Shown one piece after another: positions 9,006 to 17,699 of a stretch of DNA of 64,000 nt (within the stretch, counting starts at the first letter, position 1; each line of letters starts with the position of its first letter). A program made the translations under genes and the position numbers. Below the pieces are notes generated by a model. That model was not told the DNA's origin. It saw nothing but the letters and a program-made list of their open reading frames with translations, and ran no database searches. This DNA is from Allomuricauda sp. (GTDB lineage Bacteria; Bacteroidota; Bacteroidia; Flavobacteriales; Flavobacteriaceae). Location of the stretch: contig NZ_JANQLX010000014.1 in NCBI RefSeq assembly GCF_028280385.1, positions 176,252 to 240,251 on the forward strand. Direction: 5' to 3'.

Positions 9006-9716
9006 TTATTTCTGTAGTGTAAGTTTAGCTAAATAGTCGTAATGATTTCCCTCACTTACAAGACTGCAATCCAGATTGTTGGCGCTACAGGCGTTTTGCA
9101 AGGTACCAAAATCAAGATAAAGCCATGGAAATGGTGTCCCCTTTTCCCCTTTATACTCCAAGGTAAAGGTAACTTCCCCATAATACCTCCCATTATCCGG
9201 AATCCAATAGCCGCCATCCTCATCTTGGTCAAACATGTAAATAATATCACTGGAGTCCAAAAGGATTTGCCCTTCGGGCGACAAAAGCGATTTCAAATGG
9301 GATAAAAACATGTCCAGATTGACTAGGGTACCGGCGAGCCCAATGCCATTCATAAGCAGGAGTATAGTGTCGAATGTTCCATCGGAAAACTCTATGATAT
9401 CGGCATTGACCGTTGTTTCCACACCCCTGGATCTGCAAACTTCAATAGCCCCTTTGGAGACATCCAGGGCCACGGTCTGAATCCCTTTGTTTTGAAGGTA
9501 AAGAGCATGGCTTCCCGCTCCGCAACCAACATCCAATACACGTCCGTGGGCGAGTTCAAGGGCATGTTGTTCCAGTGTGGGCATTTCATCAAAATTCCGG
9601 AAGAGGTAAGGCACGGGAATGTGATCTTCCTCATCCAAGGACGAATAGGTTTTGATGTCCTCAGAGTAGTTTCCAGATTGAAAATCCAGTAGTGCACTGC
9701 CGAATATATCTGCCAT
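9006..9716 (-). CDS. Class I SAM-dependent methyltransferase
   Basis: A 236-residue Rossmann-fold methyltransferase. Motif I is VLDVGCGAGSHALYL at about 59-73, motif II is VALDVSKGAIEVCR, and motif III resembles FDTILLLMNGIGLAG. The substrate cannot be deduced. An upstream ATG at 9734 would add MGVIVY; ATG at 9716 (MADIFGSALLDF) is preferred because family members begin here and the longer version would run into a short hairpin at 9729-9744. The gene is divergent from the YkgJ-type gene starting at 9795. Confidence 0.8.
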   Translation of the reverse strand: MADIFGSALLDFQSGNYSEDIKTYSSLDEEDHIPVPYLFRNFDEMPTLEQHALELAHGRVLDVGCGAGSHALYLQNKGIQTVALDVSKGAIEVCRSRGVETTVNADIIEFSDGTFDTILLLMNGIGLAGTLVNLDMFLSHLKSLLSPEGQILLDSSDIIYMFDQDEDGGYWIPDNGRYYGEVTFTLEYKGEKGTPFPWLYLDFGTLQNACSANNLDCSLVSEGNHYDYLAKLTLQK

Positions 9717-9728
9717 GTAAACAATAAC

Positions 9729-9744
9729 TCCCACAAAAGTGGGA
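9729..9744. promoter_or_regulatory. Small inverted repeat in divergent promoter region
   Basis: TCCCAC and GTGGGA form a perfect 6-bp stem around AAAA, in the 78-bp gap between the divergent methyltransferase (start 9716) and YkgJ-type gene (start 9795). It could be an operator for either gene. No regulator is encoded nearby, so this is only a structural observation. Confidence 0.3.
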
Positions 9745-9782
9745 CTTTAATCGGAATAAAAGGTTTAATGAAAACGGTTTTT

Positions 9783-9790
9783 TAAGTTTG
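9783..9790 (+). promoter_or_regulatory. TAnnTTTG promoter box of the YkgJ-type gene
   Basis: TAAGTTTG fits the Bacteroidota -7 consensus and ends 4 nt before the ATG at 9795, the same arrangement as upstream of queE. Confidence 0.4.
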
Positions 9791-9794
9791 TTCC

Positions 9795-10289
9795 ATGCAA
9801 GAAGAATTGGAAGAACTTCCCGGAAAGGCAAGAAAAAAACACCTAGAGAACAAAAAGTTCTTTGCCATGCTCAAAAAGAGACCGCCAAAGAACCTTGATT
9901 ATGTGATGCGCGAACTTCACGAAGCCGAGTTCGAAAACACGGATTGCCTGGAGTGTGCCAACTGCTGCAAGACCACCGGACCGCTGTTCACCAATATGGA
10001 TATTGAACGTATAGCGAGGCACTTCAGACTAAAACCCTCACAGTTTATTGCGCAGTATTTAAAAGTGGATGAGGAGAACGACTATGTGCTGCAACAAGTG
10101 CCATGCGCTTTTTTGGGTGCCGATAATTATTGTTCCATTTACGAAGTGCGACCCAAAGCTTGCAGGGAATTTCCGCATACGGATAGAAAGAAGTTCCATC
10201 AAATTAGTCATCTTACTCTAAAAAATGTGGCCATATGCCCGGCGGCATATCGGATTGTGGAAGCCATGAAGCAAAATATGAAGCTCTAG
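9795..10289 (+). CDS. YkgJ-family cysteine-cluster protein
   Basis: A 164-residue cytoplasmic protein with the metal-binding pattern C51-x2-C54-x2-C57-C58 (CLECANCC), followed by PCAFLGADNYCSIYEVRPKACREFP, where three more Cys residues complete the family signature, and a late Cys near 151. The family (UPF0153/CxxCxxCC) is thought to bind zinc or an iron-sulfur cluster; its reaction is unknown. The first 30 residues are Lys/Glu-rich and helical. The sterol-desaturase-type gene follows after 21 bp, so the two may be co-transcribed. Confidence 0.85.
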   Translation: MQEELEELPGKARKKHLENKKFFAMLKKRPPKNLDYVMRELHEAEFENTDCLECANCCKTTGPLFTNMDIERIARHFRLKPSQFIAQYLKVDEENDYVLQQVPCAFLGADNYCSIYEVRPKACREFPHTDRKKFHQISHLTLKNVAICPAAYRIVEAMKQNMKL

Positions 10290-10310
10290 CTATTTTTTAT
10301 ATTTGGGAAT

Positions 10311-11141
10311 ATGGAACAGCTTATCAATTATTTTGAGAATATCCCGGCGCTTCATCGCAGTTTGATATTGGTTGGGGGAATCACCTTTTTTTGGATTCTG
10401 GAGGGCATCGTGCCCCTGTTTAATGTACCGTACGGAAAATGGCGGCATTCGGTGCCGAATTTCTTTTTTACCCTGACTACCATCTTGGTCAACTTTCCAT
10501 TGGCCTTTCTTTTCGTGTTGACATCGGACTGGGCCGTGGCCAATGATTTTGGAATAATCAATTGGCTGCCTGATATGCCCCTTTGGCTCTATGCGCTACT
10601 TGGAGTACTTTTTTTGGATTTGATAGGGGCCTATGCCGCGCATTGGGTTGAGCACAAGGTAAAACCGCTATGGATGGTGCATTTGGTGCATCACTCGGAC
10701 CATAATGTGGATACCACCACGGCCAATAGGCACCATCCGTTGGAAAGTCTGATCAGATATACCTTCACGTTAATGGGCATATTTTTGGTAGGTGCCCCCG
10801 TTGGTATTATCATGCTTTATCAAAGTTTGTCCGTAGTGCTCTCCCAGTTCAACCATGCCAATATTCGCCTACCCAGGAAATTGGATACCGCAATTAGCTG
10901 GATCATAGTTAGTCCTGATATGCACAAAGTGCACCATCACTACAAATTACCCTATACAGATTCAAATTACGGAAACATCTTTGCCATTTGGGACCGCTTA
11001 TTTGGAACCTATATGTATCTGGATACGGACAAGATTGTATATGGAGTGGACACTTTTCCGGACGAAAAGGAAAATAGCAGCATCCTGGGCCTCTTAAAAC
11101 AGCCTTTTCATAAGTACAGACGCCCAACTACCGAAAACTAG
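10311..11141 (+). CDS. Sterol desaturase / fatty acid hydroxylase superfamily membrane protein
   Basis: A 276-residue integral membrane protein. Four hydrophobic segments fall at about 15-35, 55-75, 85-110 and 145-170. The di-iron histidine clusters are visible: H-x3-H in AAHWVEHKVKP, H-x2-HH in MVHLVHHSDHN with a following NRHHPLE, and MHKVHHHYKLP near 200-210. Members hydroxylate or desaturate lipids using oxygen; the substrate here is unknown. TATATTTG ends 5 nt before the start codon and resembles a -7 promoter box. The stop overlaps the end of the convergent namZ gene by four bases. Confidence 0.85.
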   Translation: MEQLINYFENIPALHRSLILVGGITFFWILEGIVPLFNVPYGKWRHSVPNFFFTLTTILVNFPLAFLFVLTSDWAVANDFGIINWLPDMPLWLYALLGVLFLDLIGAYAAHWVEHKVKPLWMVHLVHHSDHNVDTTTANRHHPLESLIRYTFTLMGIFLVGAPVGIIMLYQSLSVVLSQFNHANIRLPRKLDTAISWIIVSPDMHKVHHHYKLPYTDSNYGNIFAIWDRLFGTYMYLDTDKIVYGVDTFPDEKENSSILGLLKQPFHKYRRPTTEN

Positions 11142-12364
11142 GGGTAAATCAGGTATTTTTCCCGGATTTTTTTAAACGCTTCAAGTTCTTCCTGCCATGT
11201 GGCCTTTATTTCCGATTCCGTCAAGCCGGATTCAATTTGTTGTTGCAGCAATGCCGTTCCTGCATGTTTGGTAAACGAATTGGTTCTAAAGAATTTGGCA
11301 GGTTCCGTACAGTTTTGGTAGGCATCAATGACCCATTTCAAGGAAACTGATTGCATTCGCCCAGAACCGGATAAATCTTTTCCATAACAGATTTTACCTT
11401 CTTCCTTAGGGTGTTTGGAGCCAAAATTGGGTTGGGGCGTATAACTGAAATCATATTGGGTACTATCCAAAAATGAGGCCCCGTATCGCTGAAATTGAAA
11501 TTCTGTTCCACGGCCAGCGTTGATATAGGTCCCCTCAAAAAGTCCTAAACTGGGATAGAGCGTAATGGCCGTATCATTGGGAAGGTTTGGAGAAGGCCTT
11601 ATTGGGAGATGGTATTCGGATTGATGGGTGTAATTCTCCAAAGTGATAAGGGTCAGGTCAGCCTTATTGCCACCCTCCAGCCGTTTTTCTTCATTGATCA
11701 TCTTGGCATATTCACCTATGGTGAGACCATACACCAAGGGTATGGTGGTCATTCCCAAAAATCCCGTATGTTCCTCTTGCATGGTGGGCCCGTCCACATA
11801 ATGCCCATTGGGATTGGGCCTATCCAATACAATAAGGGGTACACCATTGTCCGCACAGGCTTCCATCACTAATTGAAGGGTGGCGATATACGTATAAAAC
11901 CGTGTCCCAACATCTTGAATATCGAAAAGAACCACATCCAGTCCCGCCAATTGTTCCTTGGAAGGTTTTCTGTTTTTACCATAGAGTGAAATTATGGGCA
12001 AGGAGGTTTGGGTATCCACCCCATCCTTCACCAGCTCCCCGGCATCTGCCTGGCCCCTAAAACCATGTTCGGGCGCAAACACAACCCTGATGTCTATCTG
12101 CCTTGTCAACAAAGAATCTACCAAATGGGTATGTCCTTTGCCATTAAAAATAACACTGGTCTGATTGGCCACCACGGCCACCTTTTTGCCCTGTATAAGC
12201 GGGAGGTAGGATTCGGTCCGGTTAGCACCTACCACAATCTTTTTGGGGGTTGAAAATTGGGAGGAATCACTTTTTGAATCGTCGGAACTTTGCTGTCCTT
12301 TACAAGAGAAAAACAGTAAAACCAACAATAAAACTGTACTTTTGAATGGAGATAAAATGGGCAT
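11138..12364 (-). CDS. namZ: Exo-beta-N-acetylmuramidase NamZ-type lipoprotein (DUF1343)
   Basis: A 408-residue lipoprotein, with signal LLLVLLFFSCKG placing the lipid anchor at Cys21, followed by a Ser/Asp-rich linker. The body has the DUF1343 landmarks: VAVVANQTS, VVFAPEHGFRG, then SLYG, VVLFDIQDVGTRFYTYIATL, and VLDRPNPNG. DUF1343 proteins include NamZ, an exo-beta-N-acetylmuramidase (GH171) that removes terminal MurNAc during peptidoglycan recycling; length and all segments fit. The cellular site is the periplasm. Its start codon lies only 3 bp from that of the divergent ABC permease gene, so each promoter must lie inside the neighbouring coding region. Confidence 0.85.
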   Translation of the reverse strand: MPILSPFKSTVLLLVLLFFSCKGQQSSDDSKSDSSQFSTPKKIVVGANRTESYLPLIQGKKVAVVANQTSVIFNGKGHTHLVDSLLTRQIDIRVVFAPEHGFRGQADAGELVKDGVDTQTSLPIISLYGKNRKPSKEQLAGLDVVLFDIQDVGTRFYTYIATLQLVMEACADNGVPLIVLDRPNPNGHYVDGPTMQEEHTGFLGMTTIPLVYGLTIGEYAKMINEEKRLEGGNKADLTLITLENYTHQSEYHLPIRPSPNLPNDTAITLYPSLGLFEGTYINAGRGTEFQFQRYGASFLDSTQYDFSYTPQPNFGSKHPKEEGKICYGKDLSGSGRMQSVSLKWVIDAYQNCTEPAKFFRTNSFTKHAGTALLQQQIESGLTESEIKATWQEELEAFKKIREKYLIYP

Positions 12365-12367
12365 TCG

Positions 12368-13609
12368 TTGAATTTAGAATTGTTTATTGCCAAACGCCTG
12401 ATTACAGGGAAGGAGCATAAAATTAGTATTTCCGCCCCTATAATAAAAATTGCCATTGCCGCTATTGCCATCGGTATTGTGATGATGCTGATTGCCATTG
12501 CCACCGGAGTTGGGTTAAAACACAAAATCCGCGAAAAAGTGGCAGCTTTCAACGGACACATCCAAATTTCAAATTACGACAACAACAATTCCGACGTTTC
12601 CGTGGCCCCTGTTTCCCTACAGCAGGATTTTTATCCAGAATTCACGGATGTGGAAGGCATCAGTCATGTGCAGGCCGTGGCGACCAAAGGAGGGATCATC
12701 CGTACCGAGGATACCTTTGAGGGCATATTGGCCAAAGGTGTTGGCAACGATTATAACTGGGATATCTTTCGCGAATTCCTAGTGGATGGTCGCTTACCGG
12801 ACTATGCCCATAAATTGAACGATGAGGTGCTGATTTCCAAAATGATGTCCAATCGGTTGCAGTTGGGTGTTGGAGATTCCTTTTTCTCCTTTTTTCTAAA
12901 GAATGGGGACGCCTCCAAAGTGCCCAACAATAGGCGTTTTAAAATAGTGGGGATTTACGACAGTGGGTTTGAGGAATTTGATGGGTCCTACATTTTTGTG
13001 GATATCCGGCATATTCAGCGCATGAACAAGTGGGCGACGGATGAAATTGGAAATTTTGAGGTTTTTGTGGACGATTTTGACCAGATGGAGGACAAAAGCA
13101 ATGAGATTTACGGAAAGACGCTCTCCAGCCTTGATACCCAAAATATTAAATCAAAGTACTTTAGGATATTTGAATGGATCGGGCTATTCGATTTCAACAT
13201 TGCCCTTATTATTGGCATAATGATCATTGTGGGAGGCATCAACATGATCACCGCCCTCCTGGTGCTGATTTTGGAGCGCACCCAAATGATAGGTGTCCTA
13301 AAGGCCTTGGGTTCTGAAAATTGGAGCATCCGCAAAGTGTTTTTATACAATGCTGCCTATTTGATCGGTATTGGATTGCTGTGGGGAAATGCCTTGGGAC
13401 TAGGAATTATTTTTCTTCAGAACAAATACCGATGGTTTAAGTTTCCAAATCCCGAAGAGTACTATATCGAGTATATCCCGGTGCATATTGATGTTGGCAC
13501 CGTGGTTCTGCTCAATCTTGGGGTGATGTTGCTTTGTCTTCTGATGTTACTTCTCCCGTCCTATATCATCACCCGCATAAGTCCAGTGAAGGCCATAAAA
13601 TTTGAATAA
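12368..13609 (+). CDS. ABC transporter permease, LolC/E-FtsX type
   Basis: A 413-residue membrane protein starting with TTG (MNLELFIAKRLITG), the conserved opening of this group. One membrane segment at about 27-50 (IKIAIAAIAIGIVMMLIAI), a 220-residue periplasmic domain with the pattern VATKGGIIRTEDTFEGIL, then three segments at about 275-300, 325-350 and 380-405, with the FtsX cytoplasmic signature RTQMIGVLKALG between them. LolC/E-type permeases pull lipoproteins from the inner membrane for transfer to the outer membrane. The cognate ATPase (LolD) is not adjacent. Its promoter must lie within the divergent namZ gene. Confidence 0.85.
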   Translation: MNLELFIAKRLITGKEHKISISAPIIKIAIAAIAIGIVMMLIAIATGVGLKHKIREKVAAFNGHIQISNYDNNNSDVSVAPVSLQQDFYPEFTDVEGISHVQAVATKGGIIRTEDTFEGILAKGVGNDYNWDIFREFLVDGRLPDYAHKLNDEVLISKMMSNRLQLGVGDSFFSFFLKNGDASKVPNNRRFKIVGIYDSGFEEFDGSYIFVDIRHIQRMNKWATDEIGNFEVFVDDFDQMEDKSNEIYGKTLSSLDTQNIKSKYFRIFEWIGLFDFNIALIIGIMIIVGGINMITALLVLILERTQMIGVLKALGSENWSIRKVFLYNAAYLIGIGLLWGNALGLGIIFLQNKYRWFKFPNPEEYYIEYIPVHIDVGTVVLLNLGVMLLCLLMLLLPSYIITRISPVKAIKFE

Positions 13610-13667
13610 AATTGAACTTTTTGGCCTAAGACAGTTTTTTCAGAATCCCAATAAAGGTCTCCTTCCC

Positions 13668-13695
13668 ATTTTCCATTTTCCGTTTTCAATTTTCC
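13668..13695 (+). repeat. Four tandem 7-bp units
   Basis: Four consecutive heptamers read ATTTTCC, ATTTTCC, GTTTTCA, ATTTTCC in the 172-bp gap between the permease and the CBS-type gene. This is a short low-complexity repeat. No gene or clear terminator is seen in the rest of the gap. Confidence 0.6.
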
Positions 13696-13765
13696 ATTAA
13701 TCATTGAGTTCACCTTCCAAACTCCAAAATTAAGTTTACAGGGTCAACCCCGACAACCTATTGGC

Positions 13766-13773
13766 TATCTTTG
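13766..13773 (+). promoter_or_regulatory. TAnnTTTG promoter box of the CBS-type gene
   Basis: TATCTTTG lies 8 nt before the preferred ATG at 13782. This supports that ATG over the alternative at 13761, which lies upstream of the box and would be untranscribed from this promoter. Confidence 0.5.
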
Positions 13774-13781
13774 CAGCGACT

Positions 13782-14762
13782 ATGAAATATGCAAACAATA
13801 TCTTGGAGACTATTGGGAATACTCCATTGGTAAAACTCAATAAGCTTACAGAGGGCCTACCTTGCTTGGTGTTGGCCAAATACGAAACTTTTAACCCTGG
13901 AAATTCTGTTAAGGATCGGATGGCACTGCAGATGGTGGAGGATGCCGAAAAAGAAGGGCTTTTAAAGCCAGGGGGAACCATCATAGAGGGGACATCGGGA
14001 AATACGGGAATGGGACTTGCATTGGCCGCGGTGGTCAAGGGTTATCGAATGATCTGTGTGATCAGTGATAAACAGTCCAAGGAAAAAATGGATATCCTCA
14101 AGGCCATGGGCAGTGAAGTTCACGTATGCCCTACAGATGTGGCACCAGACGATCCCCGAAGTTATTACTCCACGGCACGAAGATTGTCCACCGAAATTCC
14201 AAACTCTTGGTATGTCAACCAATATGATAACCCAAGCAATACAAAAGCCCATTATCTTAGCACTGGACCTGAAATTTGGGAACAGACCGAAGGAAAAGTT
14301 ACCCATTTTGTGGTTGGAGTAGGCACCGGGGGCACCATTTCAGGGGTGGGCGGTTATCTTAAAGACCAGAACCCCAACGTAAAGGTGTGGGGGGTTGATA
14401 CCTATGGTTCCGTATTCAAAAAATACCACGAAACAGGAATCTTCGACGAAAATGAGATCTATCCTTATGTCACTGAAGGTATCGGCGAGGACATTCTTCC
14501 CAAAAACGTAAATTTTGAAATTATTGATGGCTTTACGAAAGTAACGGATCAAGATGCTGCCGTTTACACCCAAAGATTGGCCAAAGAAGAAGGAATGTTT
14601 CTAGGGAATTCCGCGGGTGCAGCAGTTAAAGGGGTGTTGCAATTGGCTGAACACTTTGACAAAGATGATGTGGTAGTGGTCCTTTTCCATGATCATGGAA
14701 GTAGATATGTGGGTAAAATGTTCAACGATGAATGGATGAAAGAGCAGGGATTTATTGAATAA
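13782..14762 (+). CDS. PLP-dependent cysteine synthase / cystathionine beta-synthase family enzyme
   Basis: A 326-residue fold-type II PLP enzyme. The PLP lysine is Lys44 in NPGNSVKDR; the phosphate loop is VGTGGTISG, and the substrate loop is EGTSGNTGMG. The segment YPYVTEGIGEDILP and the closing GNSAGAAVKG are more like the catalytic core of cystathionine beta-synthase than of OASS CysK, although annotation pipelines usually name such proteins cysteine synthase. There is no C-terminal CBS-pair regulatory domain. The ATG at 13782 is chosen because a TATCTTTG promoter box ends 8 nt upstream; the longer frame from 13761 adds MAIFAAT. Role: making or breaking cysteine/cystathionine; direction not determinable. 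Confidence 0.82.
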   Translation: MKYANNILETIGNTPLVKLNKLTEGLPCLVLAKYETFNPGNSVKDRMALQMVEDAEKEGLLKPGGTIIEGTSGNTGMGLALAAVVKGYRMICVISDKQSKEKMDILKAMGSEVHVCPTDVAPDDPRSYYSTARRLSTEIPNSWYVNQYDNPSNTKAHYLSTGPEIWEQTEGKVTHFVVGVGTGGTISGVGGYLKDQNPNVKVWGVDTYGSVFKKYHETGIFDENEIYPYVTEGIGEDILPKNVNFEIIDGFTKVTDQDAAVYTQRLAKEEGMFLGNSAGAAVKGVLQLAEHFDKDDVVVVLFHDHGSRYVGKMFNDEWMKEQGFIE

Positions 14763-14907
14763 AATTTGATAATTTCAGACCAAAACCATCCAACATGCCA
14801 TTAAAATCCCTTTTGGGCCTTTTAAATCTTGTATTTGATTTGCCCCTGGAAGCATTGCAGCTCCCACAAACCCACACTTTAGAAGTTTTATTGATCAATT
14901 CCAAAGG

Positions 14908-15681
14908 ATGACACAATTACGTTTCAACGAAAGTGCTGTGGTCATAGATCAAGGAGAGCTGGTTAGTTTTATTCATGAGGGCCATGAGTTTATCCATCAA
15001 AAAGGAAGTCCGGGCTGGCGAAATGCGGATACGGAAATGTTCCCCATTATTGGGCCTGTAAATGATGCCGGATTTAGGGTAAAGGTTCCCCGAGGAAACG
15101 CTATACAGGACCAACATGGTTTGTTGCGGGAGCTGGATTATAAGCTTGTAGAGAGCGGGGCACATTCCGCCTTGTTCAAAAAGGAATACAGCGCAGATAC
15201 CCTCGTTAAAAATTCAAAGTTCCCTGCAAAGTCCACAGAGGAATGGCTGCAATGGCCGTATTCCTTCAGTTTTGAAAAGGAATTTCAGTTGTCCGAAAAC
15301 CAACTGATTATAACATTCCGTGTTTTAGGAGAACCAGGAATGCCGTTTATGTTGGGATATCATCCGGCCTTTAAGTTGCATTCGGAAAACCCGATCATTA
15401 CAGCCCGTGAAAAGGAAATAGGTTTGGAGGAGGTTTTAGAAGTGGGCAGTAGGGCGCTACAAGTTGAAAATTGTGAAGCAATTACTTTGAAAGATCAAAA
15501 GGCAATCCATATCTCCACTACGGGATTTGGACATTTTATGTGCTGGACCGAGGTCACAAACATGGTGTGCATTGAACCCATTTCCTTTTATCCCTATTCG
15601 GTTGCCCAAAAAGATCTGCATCATGGTTTTATGAAACTAAAAGATCAGGCTGCGGTCTTTGAAGTCAGGCTAAAGGTCTAG
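14908..15681 (+). CDS. Aldose 1-epimerase family protein
   Basis: A 257-residue cytoplasmic galactose-mutarotase-fold protein. Family landmarks are the early segment DTEMFPIIGPVND, QDQHGLLRE with its His at about 71, the catalytic-region FMLGYHPAFKL with His near 151, and CIEPISFYPYS near the end, where Glu would act as base. It interconverts anomers of an aldose or aldose phosphate. The compact size suits the bacterial YeaD/LacX-like group. No signal peptide. A 38-codon frame ends on its start codon, but this is not considered a gene. Confidence 0.8.
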   Translation: MTQLRFNESAVVIDQGELVSFIHEGHEFIHQKGSPGWRNADTEMFPIIGPVNDAGFRVKVPRGNAIQDQHGLLRELDYKLVESGAHSALFKKEYSADTLVKNSKFPAKSTEEWLQWPYSFSFEKEFQLSENQLIITFRVLGEPGMPFMLGYHPAFKLHSENPIITAREKEIGLEEVLEVGSRALQVENCEAITLKDQKAIHISTTGFGHFMCWTEVTNMVCIEPISFYPYSVAQKDLHHGFMKLKDQAAVFEVRLKV

Positions 15682-15839
15682 TTTTCGATAAACAGCAGGT
15701 CATTTATTCTATTTACGGGCTTTTGTATCTTATTTCTTGTTAATTTAGATGGATATAAGGTGCTTTCCTTTGGAAAAATAAGAGTTCCTCTTTAGGAATT
15801 TCGGGTATCGGGGCGTATTAAACTGAACTTGCAGAGTCC

Positions 15840-15935
15840 ATGGACATTATCTTTCCCTATATCGTAATTGCCGCCCTGTTTCTATTGGTATGGATTGTTT
15901 TTATGGTAAAAATGTACCGTAAAATCAACAAATGA
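15840..15935 (+). CDS. 31-residue single-span membrane micro-protein
   Basis: A short frame starting ATG-GAC-ATT and ending TGA encodes 31 residues: MDIIFP, a 20-residue hydrophobic stretch (YIVIAALFLLVWIVFMVKM) and a basic tail YRKINK. This is the layout of an inner-membrane micro-protein with a cytoplasmic positive tail. It lies alone in the 261-bp gap before the convergent exonuclease gene. No family is recognised. Support is compositional only. Confidence 0.45.
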   Translation: MDIIFPYIVIAALFLLVWIVFMVKMYRKINK

Positions 15936-15942
15936 TACATGT

Positions 15943-17304
15943 TCAGATCACAAAAGATTCCAATCTTGGTAAGAGCGACTCCACAATCCTTTGGGTTTCC
16001 AAGGTGTTTTTTTGAGGGATTATAAAGGCCTCAATATCCTCCAAAGAGGCTACTTCCAATTCTTGGTCAATAAAACCATATCCCCTGTAAATACCTTCCG
16101 TTATAAGCACCACCGCATTCTCATTGGGTTCCCTGCCTTTTTCCTTGATAATACGGACTTCTTTTTGAGACAACTGAATGGCCTCAATCGCATTGAATAC
16201 CTTGGCGTTGTACTGGGCCACTTCTTCCTCCCCAGAACAAATTCCTTCACAACTTGTTATTGCATGATGGGAACAAGAAGTATTGGTCTGTTGCAGATGG
16301 CAATATTTAGGGCATAGGGAGAATGTTTTACAGAGTTCCTCCAAATAGGCCCTACAATCGGTTTGGTTGTAGAACACCTTTATGGGATTGGGCACACCCT
16401 TTAAATTATTGTAAGCCAGGTGTACGATGCCCTTTCTGTCTTCGTACGAAAACAGGGCGTACTGTTTGGCAATACGTTTTTGGGCACTGTTATAAGGGGG
16501 AAATAGTCGCTTTATTTCCGCGGATTCCATGAGAAGGGCTACCAGTTCGCTGCCGGACAATTTGTAATCGATCGACGCTGTTTCCCGGCACATTCGGATT
16601 TCCTTGGTGCTTTTATCGTAAAAATGCCCCAACACCCTTTTTTTGAGGTTGATGGCCTTGCCTACATAAATAATCTCGCCTTGCTGGTTTTTGAAATAGT
16701 AAATCCCCGGTTTTTGAGGAATGCCATCAAAAATGGATTTGGGCAAATGCGGGGGTAAAGTGGCTTCCTGGCTTCGGGCGTTTAAGAACTTTTGAATTAC
16801 GGTGTCAGATCCACGCGTATTATACAGTTTTTGAAACAACAAAGTTGTGGCATGTGCATCGCCGCGGGCACGGTGTCTGTCTTGCAACGGAATCTTCACA
16901 GCGGTGCATAGCTTGCCCAAGCTGTAAGACTGCAAGCCCGGGATTAGTTTTCTGGAAAGGCGTACTGTACAGAGCTTTTTACGGATAAAGTCGATACCCA
17001 GTTGCCTAAACTCCTCTTTGATGACCCCGTAGTCGAAATTGACGGCATGGGCCACAAAAATGCTTCCCTCCGTCATTGCCAGGACCTTTTGGGCAACTTG
17101 GTCAAAAGTAGGGGCATCCTTTACCAATTGATCATCAATACCGGTCAATCCGGTGATAAAATTGGGTATGGGACATTGCGGATTGACCAAAGTGCTGTAC
17201 TCATCCACAATTTGGGATCCATCGAACTTAAAAATGGCAATTTCCGTAATCTTGTTTCCTTTGATTCCGTTGCCAGTGGTTTCTATGTCTATGATGGTGT
17301 ACAA
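15943..17304 (-). CDS. DEDDh exonuclease fused to a UvrC-type GIY-YIG nuclease
   Basis: A 453-residue two-domain nuclease. Residues 1-165 are a DnaQ-type 3'-5' exonuclease: IIDIETTGNG (DxE, motif I), FVAHAVNFDYG (motif II) and HRARGDAHAT (HxAxxD, motif III). Residues about 195-275 are a GIY-YIG domain: KPGIYYFKNQQGEIIYVGKA-type strand pair, then KRVLGHFYD and the closing Glu in SELVALLMESAEIKR. A Cys-rich stretch (CSHHAITSCEGICSG) around 345-365 corresponds to the UvrC/Cho Cys region. The fusion is known in many bacteria as a DnaQ-Cho type repair nuclease and probably acts in nucleotide excision or related repair. No unusual features in composition. Confidence 0.85.
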   Translation of the reverse strand: MYTIIDIETTGNGIKGNKITEIAIFKFDGSQIVDEYSTLVNPQCPIPNFITGLTGIDDQLVKDAPTFDQVAQKVLAMTEGSIFVAHAVNFDYGVIKEEFRQLGIDFIRKKLCTVRLSRKLIPGLQSYSLGKLCTAVKIPLQDRHRARGDAHATTLLFQKLYNTRGSDTVIQKFLNARSQEATLPPHLPKSIFDGIPQKPGIYYFKNQQGEIIYVGKAINLKKRVLGHFYDKSTKEIRMCRETASIDYKLSGSELVALLMESAEIKRLFPPYNSAQKRIAKQYALFSYEDRKGIVHLAYNNLKGVPNPIKVFYNQTDCRAYLEELCKTFSLCPKYCHLQQTNTSCSHHAITSCEGICSGEEEVAQYNAKVFNAIEAIQLSQKEVRIIKEKGREPNENAVVLITEGIYRGYGFIDQELEVASLEDIEAFIIPQKNTLETQRIVESLLPRLESFVI

Positions 17305-17387
17305 ATCCCTAATTCAAATGCGAGCTTGAAATTAGCGATTATAGCCATGGCGGGCAAATGTCGGAAACCGATAAGGAGGTAAGAAAT

Positions 17388-17522
17388 CTATAGCAGGACT
17401 TCCCGGTTCAGTACCGCCATAATGAAGAAAACGGTAATGGAAATGATCAAACAGCTAATAGCGGCAGTTCGATTGTCCGGCATGGCAAATTCCTTTTTTA
17501 GGTTTAGAATAATAGCTTTCAT
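17388..17522 (-). CDS. 44-residue single-span membrane micro-protein
   Basis: A minus-strand frame of 45 codons begins MKAIILNLKKEFAMPD and contains one hydrophobic segment (AAISCLIISITVFFIMAVL) before NREVLL. It is upstream of and co-oriented with the exonuclease gene, with 83 bp between them. No family recognised. An internal Met14 is a possible alternative start. Support comes from membrane-segment composition and position only. Confidence 0.4.
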   Translation of the reverse strand: MKAIILNLKKEFAMPDNRTAAISCLIISITVFFIMAVLNREVLL

Positions 17523-17699
17523 AGGTTAAATCTTTGGTCTAAAGATTGGGATGGGTACGTTTTTTACCAAAATCGCGGGTCAAGCGATGCAAAGTGTGGA
17601 TAAATGGCAGTAAAAGGTGGGTTAATCGAAAAAAATGGGAATTGACCTAGTTTTTTGACCGGGAAAACAAGACAGAAAAACGGGATTTTGGGTATTGAG

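Noticed and set aside
13668..13695. The tandem 7-bp units considered as a CRISPR or mobile-element remnant.
   Set aside because: Units are adjacent without spacers and there are only four; it is simple low-complexity sequence with no associated genes.
14795..14911. A 38-codon frame (MPLKSLLGLLNLVFDLP...) ending on the start codon of the aldose epimerase (ATGA).
   Set aside because: The overlap resembles coupled translation, but the residues show no membrane span or motif, and the gap also fits a plain promoter region. Not supported enough to list as a gene.
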